Shown piece after piece: positions 21,078 to 31,257 of a DNA stretch of 64,000 bases. The notes under the pieces were generated by a model. That model made no database searches, was not told the DNA's origin, and was given only the letters and a program-made list of their open reading frames with translations. Position numbers and translations under genes: made by a program. Numbering within the stretch: position 1 is the stretch's first letter; each line of letters starts with the position of its first letter. This stretch comes from Azorinus chamasolen. Taxonomy: Eukaryota; Mollusca; Bivalvia; Cardiida; Solecurtidae. The stretch is taken from assembly GCA_963576725.1 (NCBI GenBank), contig OY755240.1, positions 12,826,378 through 12,890,377 on the forward strand, in the 5' to 3' direction.

Positions 21078-21405
21078 AATACAGTTGAACTGCGACATCT
21101 CGAAATTCAAAGGACCATACAAATTACTTTAACAGATAGTCGAGTTATCCGGTTTTTAATAGGGACAATTTCTTAAATCAATAGCTTAATGCAGGTCTAA
21201 AGCAATGCTGAAAGCTCATGTAGGATCTTTCGGCATTACTTTATACCCGTGTTAAGCTGTCATATGGGTTTCTAGATATGTGTAGAGTGATACATGTACA
21301 TTTTAGAGCAATTCTGTATTGTAAATGTCGAAAGAACCAAACTTTTAGTTCGAGTTATCCCGAATTTCGAGTTATCCAAGTTCGAGATATTGAAGTTCTT
21401 CTATT
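21078..21405. mobile_element. TA-type MITE, relative of 16487-16800
   Basis: Starts TACAGTTGAACTGCGACATCTCGAAATTC; ends GTTCGAGATATTGAAGTTCTTCTA. The hairpin around GAAAGCTCATGTAGGATCTTTC is decayed. Confidence 0.65.
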
Positions 21406-21429
21406 ACATATCAATCCTTTGAAAACAAG

Positions 21430-21655
21430 TTTTTAAGGTCGTGGATGGGTTGACTGTGGCCATTGAATATATATTATTAATGACATGGGTGGGTTGAGTT
21501 GGTCACTAAAGAAAGGTTTTTAATGACATGGGTGGGTTGAGTTGGTCACTAAAGAAGGGTTTTTAATGACATGGGTGGGTTGAGTTGGTCACTAAAGAAA
21601 GGTTTTTAATGACATGGGTGGGTTGATTTGACAACTAATTTAAATAAATGTTATT
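21430..21655 (+). repeat. 43-bp minisatellite, about five units
   Basis: Units of GGTTTTTAATGACATGGGTG then GGTTGAGTTGGTCACTAAAGAAA; the first and last units are diverged. Confidence 0.8.
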
Positions 21656-21698
21656 AACTATACGGATGAGTTGGCTTGGCCATTTCAAATTCATTGAT

Positions 21699-21905
21699 AC
21701 GGTAAAATCTCTCTATAACGGCCACTAATTTGTGTTAATTAGTTGGTATTTAGGACAGGTGACTGCTTAAAGCGTTGTGAAAGTAAAACAGAACGCTCCT
21801 ATAGGAGCGTTCTGTTTTACTTTCAACTTGCTTTAAGCTGCCACCTGCCTTTAACACAAACTATTTGATGTATTTTAGTGGCCGTTATAGAGAGGTTTTA
21901 CTGTA
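21699..21905 (+). mobile_element. Family C MITE, well preserved
   Basis: GGTAAAATCTCTCTATAACGGCC to GGCCGTTATAGAGAGGTTTTACTGTA. The hairpin centre ACGCTCCTATAGGAGCGT is perfect. Confidence 0.8.
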
Positions 21906-22026
21906 GAGATTAAATAAACAATTTTATCCTGCTTGAACATTTTTAGTATAATGAAATCAGCACAACAGTAAAATACCTCAACCGTGGTAGTTCATGCGAA
22001 TACATATTTTTGTATTAATTAACCAT

Positions 22027-22250
22027 TTAACCGCCGAAGTCGCAGAAATTCACCACGACAAATAGTGCAGTCCCAGATCAGACGCCGCCTTTTCAAGGCG
22101 GCGTCTGATCAGGGACTTCACTATTTGTCTCAGTCTCTATTCATTCTTTTGAAATTTGCATTTATTTATCTTATTTCCTTATTGTACCGAATGATTTAAC
22201 ATAATTTGAATTGCAGACGACAATAAGAAATTTGGCGCCGAAAGGGTTAA
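22027..22250 (+). mobile_element. TTAA-flanked palindromic MITE, family E
   Basis: TTAACCGCCGAAGTCGCAG to TTGGCGCCGAAAGGGTTAA. The central hairpin pairs ACAAATAGTGCAGTCCCAGA with its near complement around GACGCCGCCTTTTCAAGGCGGCGTC. The core is GC-rich and lacks GCTCC. Relatives: 44947, 58288 and 63172. Confidence 0.75.
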
Positions 22251-22254
22251 ACGG

Positions 22255-22640
22255 CTCCTGTAGGAACCGTCTGGTCAGGGTCTGCTCTGTTTGCTTACGG
22301 AATAATATTGATCTAATGCAACAGATTCTGTCATGGTCAAAACATCATGTAAATATAAATATTCCTTAAATGAATTTTACATGGAGGACGCTTAATGCAG
22401 AATAATGTAATTGACACGGTGCCTTATCAAGAATCAGTCTGCATACAATAGCACCTGTCTTAAGCGGTCATCAAAAACGGGGCTAAGTATAGGCATTTTA
22501 GGCAGGTGGTAGCTTAATGCAGGTCAAAAGTAATGCAGAAAGCTCCAATAGGTTTCCTGGGGGGGGGGGGGGTATTTGTTTTTTTTAAAACTATGTTCAA
22601 TTAGTGAATGGCCGCTTAAGACAGGGTTTGCTGTAATTCT
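22255..22640. repeat. Family A half-hairpin plus decayed family D pieces
   Basis: GGCTCCTGTAGGAACCGTCTGGTC...CTGTTTGC (22252-22292) is half a family A hairpin directly against the family E end. AGGTGGTAGCTTAATGCAGG and GAAAGCTCC near 22505-22545 mark family D remnants, followed by a 13-G run. Confidence 0.5.
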
Positions 22641-23392
22641 GCTCTATACGAACGGTATCACATTAACGGTAAATAAATCGCAGAGCTAAAACTGACACTG
22701 ATATGTGTCACGTGACTAGCTAAACAAAAATCTTATTCACTTTGACCGGTTTAATGGATTTTCGGGTTTTTAGATAAAACTGGGTTAAGTCCCATATTGA
22801 GATATCGTTTAATGTTGGTAATATATTTAGATGACTTTTGTGATTAGCCATGTAGAGAATAATGTGCATTTTTAAACTCCATATAATAATTTAACTGCAA
22901 AATGTAATTATACGGTATGTGAATGTTGTCTGCACAAATTGTCGTTTGTTCGATTGTGAAAATTATATTTTCTTCTATTTCTCAAAAATTCAGTCTGAGT
23001 ACCAAACAGTCTGATTACCGATGAGAAGTTGAGTTACTGGGCGTTTCGCCTGGCCAAACTGTTTGAATAGGTTAACTTTACAACGTCGATGTACATAGCG
23101 CGTATATATAACATGAATAAGCATGTATTATTGCCAATTAACGTGAAATTGTGAATGCAATATCATTACTTAAGTAAACTGTTTGGATCTACGGGTGAGA
23201 CTCATGATCAGGATAAAAACTAGCTGACACAAGGTTCGTGTTATACCTTTACTTCATTAATATATATGTATGCAATACTGACATCGTGAAAATAATTTCA
23301 CATTGTAGATGGGTTTACTTTATGTATATTGGGCTGTAATAACCTGTATCAGTGTGTTATACGTATATTGTACCACGTACAGTAAACCTCTC
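22641..23392. other. No gene or repeat family recognised
   Basis: AT-rich sequence without a credible exon. The last ~20 bp (ACAGTAAACCTCTC) is the host MITE of the next entry. Confidence 0.4.
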
Positions 23393-23620
23393 TTAACCCA
23401 TTCCCTCATATTGACGACTTTTGACAACTCTGTAAAAGTCACTTTGTGAAACCATTGTGATAAATAGAGCATTTGCTCCTATAGGAGCAAATGCTCTATT
23501 TATCACAATGGTTTCAAACTACAAAATACTAAAACTTTTCTTTTCTCTAGTTAAAGCTCCTTTGCGGTAGATTTATTCAAAGAGGTTGTATCTAAAATAG
23601 CCTATGAGGTAATGGGTTAA
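23393..23620 (+). mobile_element. Family B MITE inserted at TTAA of a TA-type MITE
   Basis: Flanking host sequence reads ACAGTAAACCTCTC before and GCGACAGCTTTGTGAATAAACACAC after. An uninterrupted paralogue of that junction, AAACCTCTCTAAAGCGACAACTTTGTG, lies at 23970-23998, supporting a TTAA target duplicated on insertion. Central palindrome intact. Confidence 0.8.
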
Positions 23621-23679
23621 GCGACAGCTTTGTGAATAAACACACATGAATAAATATGTCTTAATAAGCACATGCTTAC

Positions 23680-23932
23680 TTAACCCTTTCCTTCATATTA
23701 ACGTGTTTTTGCGCATCTGCAAACAGAGTATAGACCCAGAACAGACGGCTCATATAGGAGCCGTCTGATAAGGGTCTGCTCTGTTTGCTAATGGAATTCG
23801 ATAGTTCTGTTTCCTTACTTTCTAAAACGGTTACAGTATTCCTCCTTCCATATTTCATTATAACCATTTTGTCCATGAATACCCAGATATGTATTGAAAT
23901 TTGGAGCACACATAGAAAAGGGAAAAGGTTAA
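23680..23932 (-). mobile_element. Family A MITE
   Basis: TTAACCCTTTCCTTCATATTAACG to GGGAAAAGGTTAA; the hairpin has a GACGGCTCATATAGGAGCCGTC core (one mismatch). The minus-strand 109-codon frame runs through it and is not a gene. Confidence 0.75.
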
Positions 23933-24029
23933 ACGTGTATTGAGTTGTATGTAAAAGACCAATTATCGTAAACCTCTCTAAAGCGACAACTTTGTGAATA
24001 AACACACATGTGATTTAAAAGCACGTGCT

Positions 24030-24262
24030 TGTTTCACCCATTTGTGCCCGCGATCCCATATATGGGACTTAGGCAAACAGTGTAAACTCTGATAAGACGC
24101 CGCATAATGCGGCGTCTGATCAGAGTCTACACTGCTTGCTGATAGGAATTTCAATATAAAACAAAACGAAATTGAAAATTTAGGCCAGGCATCCTATAGA
24201 TAAAAAGGGACTAATCCAATATGTAAACATGGAGAAGAATCCACTGGGTGCAAATGGGTTAA
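24030..24262 (+). mobile_element. TTAA-type MITE with GC-rich hairpin core
   Basis: A hairpin pairs GGCAAACAGTGTAAACTCTGAT with its near complement around GACGCCGCATAATGCGGCGTC. The right end is TGGGTGCAAATGGGTTAA; the left end CACCCATTTGTGCCCG is its imperfect complement. Outer arms are of family A type, core closer to family E. Confidence 0.65.
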
Positions 24263-26285
24263 TGCATGATGAAACTGTTTTTAACAGCATTAAGTCAGCT
24301 GCTACCACAAAATTTGTCTTTTTAAGGCAGCTTTTAGGCCTCTGGTCTAGATCAACATCTTTCCCGCAGCTTTAAATACCTTAAAAATGTGTATAATAAT
24401 TATGTTTTAATATAGACAAGTATATACGTTCTACTTTAAGCCATCTATAATAAGTAGCACAACTGTGCACAGGTATTTATAGTTAGTTAATGTTTTTTGT
24501 TTTTTTGGAACAAGATATGTTTGGTTGTAGTACTGTGTATTGGGTTGTAAATTACAACTAAACACATTTTACTGTATACTACAACTAAGTCAAGATTGTA
24601 ATAACGTGTATATTTGACTATATTGATAAGTACTGGGATATATCTGGCTGTAGCACTTGGTGTCTATTGTACTGTAATAACACGTGTGTGGGCTGAAATA
24701 ACGAATATCCAGCAGTTCCAAAGTGCATTTGTCTGTAATAACATCACTCTACAACTTATGAGTTTTGAATTGAATTGAATTGACCAGTATGTAATTTAGA
24801 AGAAAAAACTGATAGAGAAGCTATTTGATTAAAAAACAACACATATTAAAGTTGGCGTGGCCTTAATAAAAATAAACACAAGTGACCTTAGATAATGTAA
24901 ACAAAAGGTTTTACACTTATGCTCATTTCTATTGCAGCCTGTTCAGCAAAAAATAGCCATTTCAAGTCTGCGCTTACAAGTGTGTTTTAACATGTCATTG
25001 TAGGAAAGTACTAGTGGTGGCATTTTAGGCATTAACTTACGATCAGGTTTGTATAGTTATATAGAGATACTGATTTGTACTTGTAGTAACTGGAGTTAGT
25101 AGGGATGTATTGTACTACAAGCTATGCTATAGCTTTTCAAACTTCGTAACAGTACTTCTGTTTCGAAGAAATATCGCAAGCATCCACTATAGTTGTGTTT
25201 TATGTGTATTTGAAGTTTAGTATTATTTTAGAAATGGGACAAGTTATCTGAGACTATAAGTAGAAACTACATTGTTGTCTCAATATGATCGATTCATGGT
25301 ACAAAGAATTCCATTTTGGTACATAAATATTGCTACTTTTGTTATTGTCGATGTCTGGAATTTCATTAAATAGTAGGTTCTGTCGCTTAGTTATTCATAA
25401 CATGTGAAAGCTGTACATGTACTTTGATTGTTTCACTAAATTCAGTTTTGGCGGTAAGGGAAGCGACTCATACTTTATGGCAATCAATCTTCCTGGTAGT
25501 GATCTCCCTTTGTAATCGTTTAGTTTGGAATACATTTCAATCAGCGACATTATCACTTTAAAGGAATCGGTAAGTGAATAGCTGCATGTTTGTCAATTAG
25601 TAATTGGTGTAAATATATGATTTAGTGGTAATTTTGATCGTGTAGACGAACGCCTTTATTTCTATCGATTACAGAAATACATAATAAATGTCATATTTAC
25701 GAGGGTTATTCTCTCCATATAGATCAATACATGTATATTTCAAATGTTTCTCAATAGTGAATAACACACAAACACACACCGAGCGAATATCTGATTGAAT
25801 ACCTGGGACTGTATTCGTGTTAGTTGTTACAGACTGTAGAACTGTTTTCGAATTATTGGGTGTTATATCCTTCAGTATAATTATATTCAGGAGTTTTGTA
25901 TATATAAGACGATATATATATAGTTCACATATGTATACTGACTGTACTCTAAGCTACTTTCGGTTTTAACGCTATCCCGGCAGACGGCAACTGTCACAAA
26001 ATTAGCATACTGTCTTACCGGTCATTAATGAGACTAAAGACGAGAGAGGGGGGGGGGGGTAATTCATATCCTAGGACCTTATGAAGAATCAATTATTCTT
26101 CCCAGTGGTGCAGTATACATTTAAATATAGAATAGGGCTCACATAGTATAAAACTTCGGGTTGCGCGGCTGTTCGATTTATACTGAATAAAGTACCTAGT
26201 TATAGTACTTTCAGTCCGAAGTACTTACCGCTCAACCGACTTTTACTCTCCTGGTCTTTGAGTCATTCGCCTACAAGATTGAGCA
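24263..26285. other. Two kilobases without a recognised repeat or gene
   Basis: The longest stretch here without an identified transposable element. No convincing exon was found. It precedes the phosphoesterase gene and could hold upstream exons or regulation; I see nothing specific. Confidence 0.4.
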
Positions 26286-26289
26286 CTTG

Positions 26290-26490
26290 CTAACATAGGA
26301 CGCAAGCATGCAGCCAAAGTACCGGCGAGTAACCCTCACAAGTACCCATTTTAACCCCTGGATGGAGAGGATGTGCGGGTGGAAGATACTGAAAAGCGCC
26401 TATGAAATTTCCGGGAGGGACCGGGATTTGAACCCCGGACCTCCGGATTGGTATTTCATGTGCGTTACCACTAGACCACCGCACCCCACC
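26290..26490 (-). mobile_element. tRNA-headed SINE-like element
   Basis: On the minus strand GTGGTCTAGTGGTAACGC is an A-box-like D arm and GGTCCGGGGTTCAAATCCC a T-arm/B-box match, with AAATACCAATC in between. The T-stem carries a mismatch and the acceptor ends do not pair, so it is a SINE head, not a tRNA gene. Open frames on both strands here are the usual artefact of tRNA-like sequence. Confidence 0.7.
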
Positions 26491-26496
26491 TTCTAG

Positions 26497-26877
26497 TAAA
26501 CCCCCTCTACACCGGAATTATATTACAGGAGGATTTAGGTCTTATTAAGCAGGTGACAGCTTAATGCAGGGTGGTATTTATGCAGAAAGCTCCTTTTGGA
26601 GCTATATCACATGTCTTAACCCATTCCCGCATATTGACGCCTTTTGACGCTTCTGTAAAAGTCACTTTGTGAAACCATTGTGATAAATAGAGCATTTGCT
26701 CCACAGGAGCAAATGCTTTATTTATCACAATGGTTTCAAAACTACACAATTTTGAAAAATTCCTTTTCTCTAGATAATGCTCCTTTTTGGTAGACTTAAT
26801 CAAAGAGGTTGGATCTAAAAATAGCCAAAGTGGGAATGGGTTAAAGAACGTTCGGTTTGGAGGAGGGTTTACTGTAT
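26497..26877 (+). mobile_element. TA-type MITE hosting a family B insertion
   Basis: AGTAAACCCCCTCTACACCGG opens; GTTTGGAGGAGGGTTTACTGTA closes. The hairpin arm GGTGACAGCTTAATGCAGGG leads to GAAAGCTCCTTTTGGAGCT, after which the host is interrupted at 26616. Confidence 0.7.
26616..26844 (+). mobile_element. Family B MITE nested in the preceding element
   Basis: Host sequence CACATGTC/AGAACG is split with TTAA on both sides. The core reads GCTCCACAGGAGC, the same palindrome with a changed centre. Confidence 0.75.
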
Positions 26878-26960
26878 AGGACCGATATGACCGGTGTTAA
26901 CCTAGACCAACGCCGTTGGATGTGTCGTTAGGCGACCACTGTATTGTTCAAAGTTATTTT

Positions 26961-26974
26961 TCCTTTTTTTTCAG
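26961..26974 (+). promoter_or_regulatory. Possible splice acceptor upstream of the phosphoesterase
   Basis: TCCTTTTTTTTCAG is a textbook acceptor with an uninterrupted pyrimidine tract. The ~219 bp from here to the ATG have stops in all frames, so they would be 5'UTR on the coding exon. An upstream non-coding exon is inferred and not located. Confidence 0.45.
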
Positions 26975-27193
26975 GCGACACGTCATTGGTGCGAGTTCAT
27001 ACACAAGGTGCCATTGGAATGACTCAAATTAGATACCGGTATTAGGGGGGCTTGTAATATGATTAGTGGAATAAACCGTAACCAAAATAACCCTTACGAA
27101 CCCGAACGAACAAGGGTCCTGTATATAATCGGACGGAAACATGATGATCTATTGTTCTTAATAAGACATACATCGGGAAGATAAGATTCCAAC

Positions 27194-28012
27194 ATGGCAG
27201 CATTGATGTTTTATCTATCATCTCTGTTTAAAACACCACACAGACCTAATAAATACAACTTGCCTTTACCAAGGAATTGTCATTTAGTTCTGGACGAGTC
27301 AATAGTGACAGGTAAAGATGTGTTCATTATAGGAGATGTTCATGGCTGCTACGAAGAAATGTGTGAAATGTTAGATCTCGCGAAACGCAAGAGTGAAAAT
27401 ATCTTATTTATTTTTGCCGGTGACATGATAAACAAGGGGCCGAACAACGATGCAGTCATTCATAAAATACGCGAAATGCAGGCTGATGTTTACGCAGTAA
27501 GAGGAAACCATGAAGAATGCGTTTTACGTGAAATAAGAAGTCTAAAGGAAGGTGAGAACTGTGAACCACAAGAGAAGTACCAGTGGATAAAGGAATTAAG
27601 CGACTGTGATATTGATTACATCCAACAACTTCCGTATACTATTTCCATTCCGTCTTTAAATGTTATTGTTGTCCATGCTGGAGTATTGCCAAACCAGCCG
27701 TTACAGTTACAGCGACTGTATAACTTTACAAACATGCGTAACGTTATTGTCACTGAGGACGCTTCCTGTACAGAAGAGCTCGAGGGCATCAATAAAACGG
27801 TGACTGGGCGGTCCTGGACGTCTTATTGGAAGGGACCTGAACACGTGTACTTTGGTCACGATGCAAGGCGGGGCCTACAGTTGTGTGATTTTGCGACAGG
27901 GCTCGATACTGGTTGTGTTTATGGTGGTTATTTGACTGGAGTTTTCGTGAATGGACCTTGTGAAAGATTACAAGTAAAATCCAGACAACCCTATCAGTTT
28001 GCAGGTGAATAA
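27194..28012 (+). CDS. ApaH-like / PPP-family metallophosphoesterase
   Basis: A 272-residue calcineurin-like phosphoesterase in one uninterrupted frame. Metal-site motifs occur in family order: GDVHG at 47-51, GD at 76-77 with MINKGP (usual form GDxVDRG), GNHE at 104-107, VVHAG at 159-163, GHDARRG at 221-227, then a C-terminal GLDTGCVYGGYLTG (236-249). That last block is typical of bacterial diadenosine tetraphosphatase ApaH and eukaryotic ApaH-like (ALPH) phosphatases. Known relatives cleave Ap4A, NpnN caps or phosphoserine/threonine; the substrate here cannot be read. The ATG sits in AACATGG with an in-frame stop upstream. Residues 1-20 are mildly hydrophobic but not a convincing signal peptide. 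Length fits the family. Lys replaces Arg in the second motif (K81); all metal ligands seen are kept. Absence of introns in the coding part fits a retrocopy or transferred gene, but a single-exon native gene is equally possible. Confidence 0.9.
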   Translation: MAALMFYLSSLFKTPHRPNKYNLPLPRNCHLVLDESIVTGKDVFIIGDVHGCYEEMCEMLDLAKRKSENILFIFAGDMINKGPNNDAVIHKIREMQADVYAVRGNHEECVLREIRSLKEGENCEPQEKYQWIKELSDCDIDYIQQLPYTISIPSLNVIVVHAGVLPNQPLQLQRLYNFTNMRNVIVTEDASCTEELEGINKTVTGRSWTSYWKGPEHVYFGHDARRGLQLCDFATGLDTGCVYGGYLTGVFVNGPCERLQVKSRQPYQFAGE

Positions 28013-28013
28013 A
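28008..28013 (+). terminator. AATAAA polyadenylation signal overlapping the stop codon
   Basis: The TAA stop (28010-28012) lies inside AATAAA. Use of this signal would give a 3'UTR of only a few tens of bases. No other AATAAA was noted in the next ~240 bp before the family B MITE at 28247. Confidence 0.4.
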
Positions 28014-28119
28014 CGAATGTTCCTTTTGACTTCGACTCTCATCGAAATGTTCTGATTTGATCTAAAGTGTACGCATCTGTTCGACCATCTGACTGATGTC
28101 TATTGAAAAGCTCACATTT

Positions 28120-28240
28120 TAATTGAAATCGAATATTTGAAAATGACCTTTGTTCTAATTGTACATTCATTTAAAAATGACTTTTGCTCTAATGGTTCAT
28201 TCATTTGAAAATGACTTTTGCTCTAATTGTTCATTCATTT
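28120..28240 (+). repeat. Short tandem repeat, ~37-bp unit, three copies
   Basis: Units with TTGAAAATGACTTTTGCTCT then AATTGTTCATTCAT; it lies directly 3' of the phosphoesterase gene. Confidence 0.7.
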
Positions 28241-28246
28241 GAACCC

Positions 28247-28474
28247 TTAACCCATTCCCTTATATTGACGACTTTTGACGACTCTGTAAAAGTCACTTTG
28301 TGAAACCATTGTGATAAATAAAGCATTTGCGCCTATAGGAGCAAATGCTCTTTTTATCACAATGGTTTCAAACTACAAAATTCTAAATTTTTCCCTTTCT
28401 CTAGTTAATGCTCCTTTTCGGTAGATTTATTCAAAGAGGTTGTACCTAAAATAGCCTATGAGGTGAAGGGTTAA
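28247..28474 (+). mobile_element. Family B MITE
   Basis: TTAACCCATTCCCTTATATTGACG to ATGAGGTGAAGGGTTAA. Core GCGCCTATAGGAGC, one substitution from perfect symmetry. Confidence 0.75.
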
Positions 28475-28731
28475 TGTGTGGGATACCGAGCGTGTAAGAC
28501 ATTTGCTGCAGCGTAGACCCATATCAAATAGCCCCGAGGAAGCCCTTTGATCAGGGTCTGCACTGTTTGCCTGCCATACAAATCATTTTCTGCAATGATA
28601 AGTTTCGATACAAATTACTGTTTAATTATTTTTCAGAAGTAAAGGGGTGGAGGGGGGCAGTTTAATTAATCAGCAGATTCAGGATTAAAGGAACTGCTTT
28701 TCTGAAACGGATTTGTAATGGTCAAGTATTG

Positions 28732-29166
28732 TACAGTAAAACCTCTCTATAACGGTCACTAAATTGTGTTGATTAGTTTTTTTTAGAATAGGTGACTGCT
28801 TAAAGCAAGGTGAAAGTAAAACAGAACGCTCCTATAGGAGCGTTCTGTTTTACTTTCACATTGCTTTAACCCTTTACCCAATAGCCTGTTTCTAGTTTTG
28901 AAGACAGGTGACCACTTAAAGCAGGTTGAAAGTAAAGCAGAATGCGCCTTAAGGCGCATTCTGCTTTACTTTCAGCCTGCTTTAAGCTACCACCTACTAG
29001 GATATAGAAAATATTTATTATGCAACATGTTCATGACTTCAGCGGAGGAATAAATCAAACACGCTAAAAGCCGCTTCTATCAGGTAAAGGGTTTTAAGCA
29101 GCCACCTGTCTTTAACACACACTACTTGATATAAGTTAGTGGGCGTTATAGAGAGGTTTTAAGGTA
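28732..29166 (+). mobile_element. Family C MITE hosting a chimeric insertion
   Basis: TACAGTAAAACCTCTCTATAACGG to GCGTTATAGAGAGGTTTTAAGGTA (last bases mutated). The intact hairpin ACGCTCCTATAGGAGCGT lies at about 28820-28860. The right arm is split at its TTAA: TTGC...TTAA...GCAGCCACC. Confidence 0.8.
28866..29097. mobile_element. TTAA-flanked MITE carrying a family C/D-type hairpin
   Basis: Ends are of the TTAA class (TTAACCCTTTACCC...GGTAAAGGGTTTTAA) with exact TTAA on both sides (28866-28869, 29094-29097), and removing one unit rebuilds the host family C arm. The interior is not the usual family A or B hairpin. It is the module seen in TA-type elements: ACAGGTGACCACTTAAAGCA, GGTTGAAAGTAAAGCAGAA and core TGCGCCTTAAGGCGCA with its complementary arm ending CTTTAAGCTACCACCT. 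So it combines termini of one class with the hairpin of another. Confidence 0.8.
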
Positions 29167-29347
29167 CTACAAAAACGAGCAAAAGTAGTTTTGAACAATC
29201 TCGACCCCTTGTATAATCGAAATAATTGTAAAATCAAGTAAAATCAGCAACTAAGGCTAACTTCGAGCAACAAAAGTTACCGCTAATTTTAACAAACGAT
29301 GACCGCAACTATGTTAGAACTTACTATCATTTTATTCATGCGACCTT

Positions 29348-30857
29348 CATAGGCGGATCCAGGCGGGGGCGGACCCGGCGTAGGCCCCCTCTAAAATTAT
29401 GTTTGTGCCTTGAAATCCATTTTTGTAGTATAGAAAAATGCAAAAGTCTTTTTTATCTGTAGTTCACATACAAATATATCAATCAGTTTTCACTGATTGT
29501 ATTTACGCTAATGTGAACAGTCGGTTTAAACTCTTACCCCGCTACTCAAGTTGAATTTCGCAATTCAAACGCTGATTTTTATGCCAACAATTTGAAGATG
29601 GATGCAGCCAACTCCGCATTAAAGCATATAAAAAATTGCTTTCCCAATCCAGGTCGGCAATGAATGAAGATAGATTTAATGCACATGCATTAATGCTCAT
29701 GAATAAATAAGGATATTGACATAGATATCAAGCTGGTTATAAACCAGTAATAAATGCAGATTTTTAGGTGACTGTAAGACTGATAGTGAGTGTCATACTC
29801 TGTTTCTCTCAGTGTTGCTGTTATAATGAATAAATTCTGAAATGGGGAGACCATTCGAAAGCAAAAGTAGCAATGTGAAAAGAGAAAATTGCAGACTTGT
29901 ATTTTATTGAGCCTTTTCATGAGTAGTAATTAGAAATGCACCACTACTCACGCCGCATAGCATCGGCTTAAGCAGTATTCACTTTTCCAAACTAATAACT
30001 TAAAAGCTTATGATCCCGAAGCACCAGAACATATAACAACACTGGGAATGAAGTACTGCGACTTTTTCCGGCCGCCACACAAGCACTTAAGTTCAATTAA
30101 AACTACATCAGCTTGGTCAATAGCTTACTCCAATTACAAAACAAATGTCTTAAAATGGTCAAAATTTGACGAGTGAAGGTCCATCAAAACATCACCAGAA
30201 ACCACTATACACACACGACACCGCCGGACAAGAAGGGGCTGTGTACCTCTCGTGCTCTCCACCTGCTTCGACCCTCGGCCCATACCTTCGGCGCGGGCTT
30301 CATTATAGCATTTCTTCTGGCTAAATCCATAGACCTGTACTGTTTATAAAATACCATGCATTTTTTTTCACATAATACATGTACTCGACATGCTCGATGA
30401 GTGCTTGTCTAAATATTCAAAATCACTAAAATCCAGGACCCCCTACTAGGGCTTTGCCCTGGACCCTATAGGGGCCCTAGTGGCTACTACTAGTAGTAGT
30501 AGTTATAGTAGTAGTAATCGTCGTATAATTATTATTGTTGTTGTTATTATTTTTATTATTTATTATTATTATGATTATTATTAGATCTATTACTATTATT
30601 ATTAGTAGTAGTAGTAGTAGTAGAATATGCCATGTGTTTTAGCACGTTACTCTGATGCAAGCACATAATACTCGACATGCTCGAGGATGCTTGTCTTAGT
30701 ATTCAAAATCACTAAAATCCAGGAACTTCAGGGGGCGAAGCCTCCCCCCCCCATGGTCCCCCTACCACTGGACCCCAAATCAGGGCTTTGCCCTGGACTC
30801 CCAGCATATATTTAAGTTTTATGCCCCCTCTAACAACAAATCCTGGATCCGCCCCTG
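29348..30857. mobile_element. Putative hAT-like element, decayed, ~1.5 kb
   Basis: Left end CATAGGCGGATCCAGG and right end CCTGGATCCGCCCCTG form 16-bp TIRs with one mismatch; CAGGGGCGGATCC-type ends are familiar from hAT elements. Flanks share only ACCTT (29343-29347, 30858-30862), less than the expected 8 bp. Inside, a segment with ACTCGACATGCTCGA and TCAAAATCACTAAAATCCAGGA occurs twice (30385-30450, 30667-30730). Trinucleotide AGT/ATT runs lie at 30485-30620. No transposase frame was identified. Confidence 0.55.
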
Positions 30858-30889
30858 ACCTTTTAGTAAAAAGGTCATCCGTTACATTA

Positions 30890-31105
30890 CCCTTTCAACC
30901 CGAGACACGCATGCTCTGGTGCTTGCAAACTGTGTAGAGCCAGATCGGAGGCTCCTAGAGGGACCCTCTCATCATGATCTGCACTGTTTATCATTCAGAA
31001 TCATCAAGCCAGTTTAAGTCTCATACTGGATCATAACGGACTGTGTATTTAAAACGCTGATAGCCGATTCCATTCTGATAATTCAAGGTTGAAAGAGTTA
31101 ATACG
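30890..31105. repeat. Family A-like TTAA element remnant
   Basis: CCCTTTCAACCCGAGACACGC opens and GGTTGAAAGAGTTAA closes. The hairpin is decayed: GCAAACTGTGTAGAGCCAGATC...CATGATCTGCACTGTTTA with core GGCTCCTAGAGGGACC. Confidence 0.55.
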
Positions 31106-31257
31106 AATGCCAATTGCTAATTGAGAAGAATAAATAAACAGTTAAAACTGTTGATAAAAAAGTATCCGATGTTTATTTCAACTATGAAAAACTAAGAAGA
31201 TGAAGATAATGTGTGTCAACCAATTTTGTAAATTTCAAAGGTTGTAGATTACAAGGG

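Noticed and set aside
29348..30857. Firm hAT assignment for this element
   Set aside because: Flanks share only ACCTT instead of 8 bp and no transposase was seen; kept as putative.
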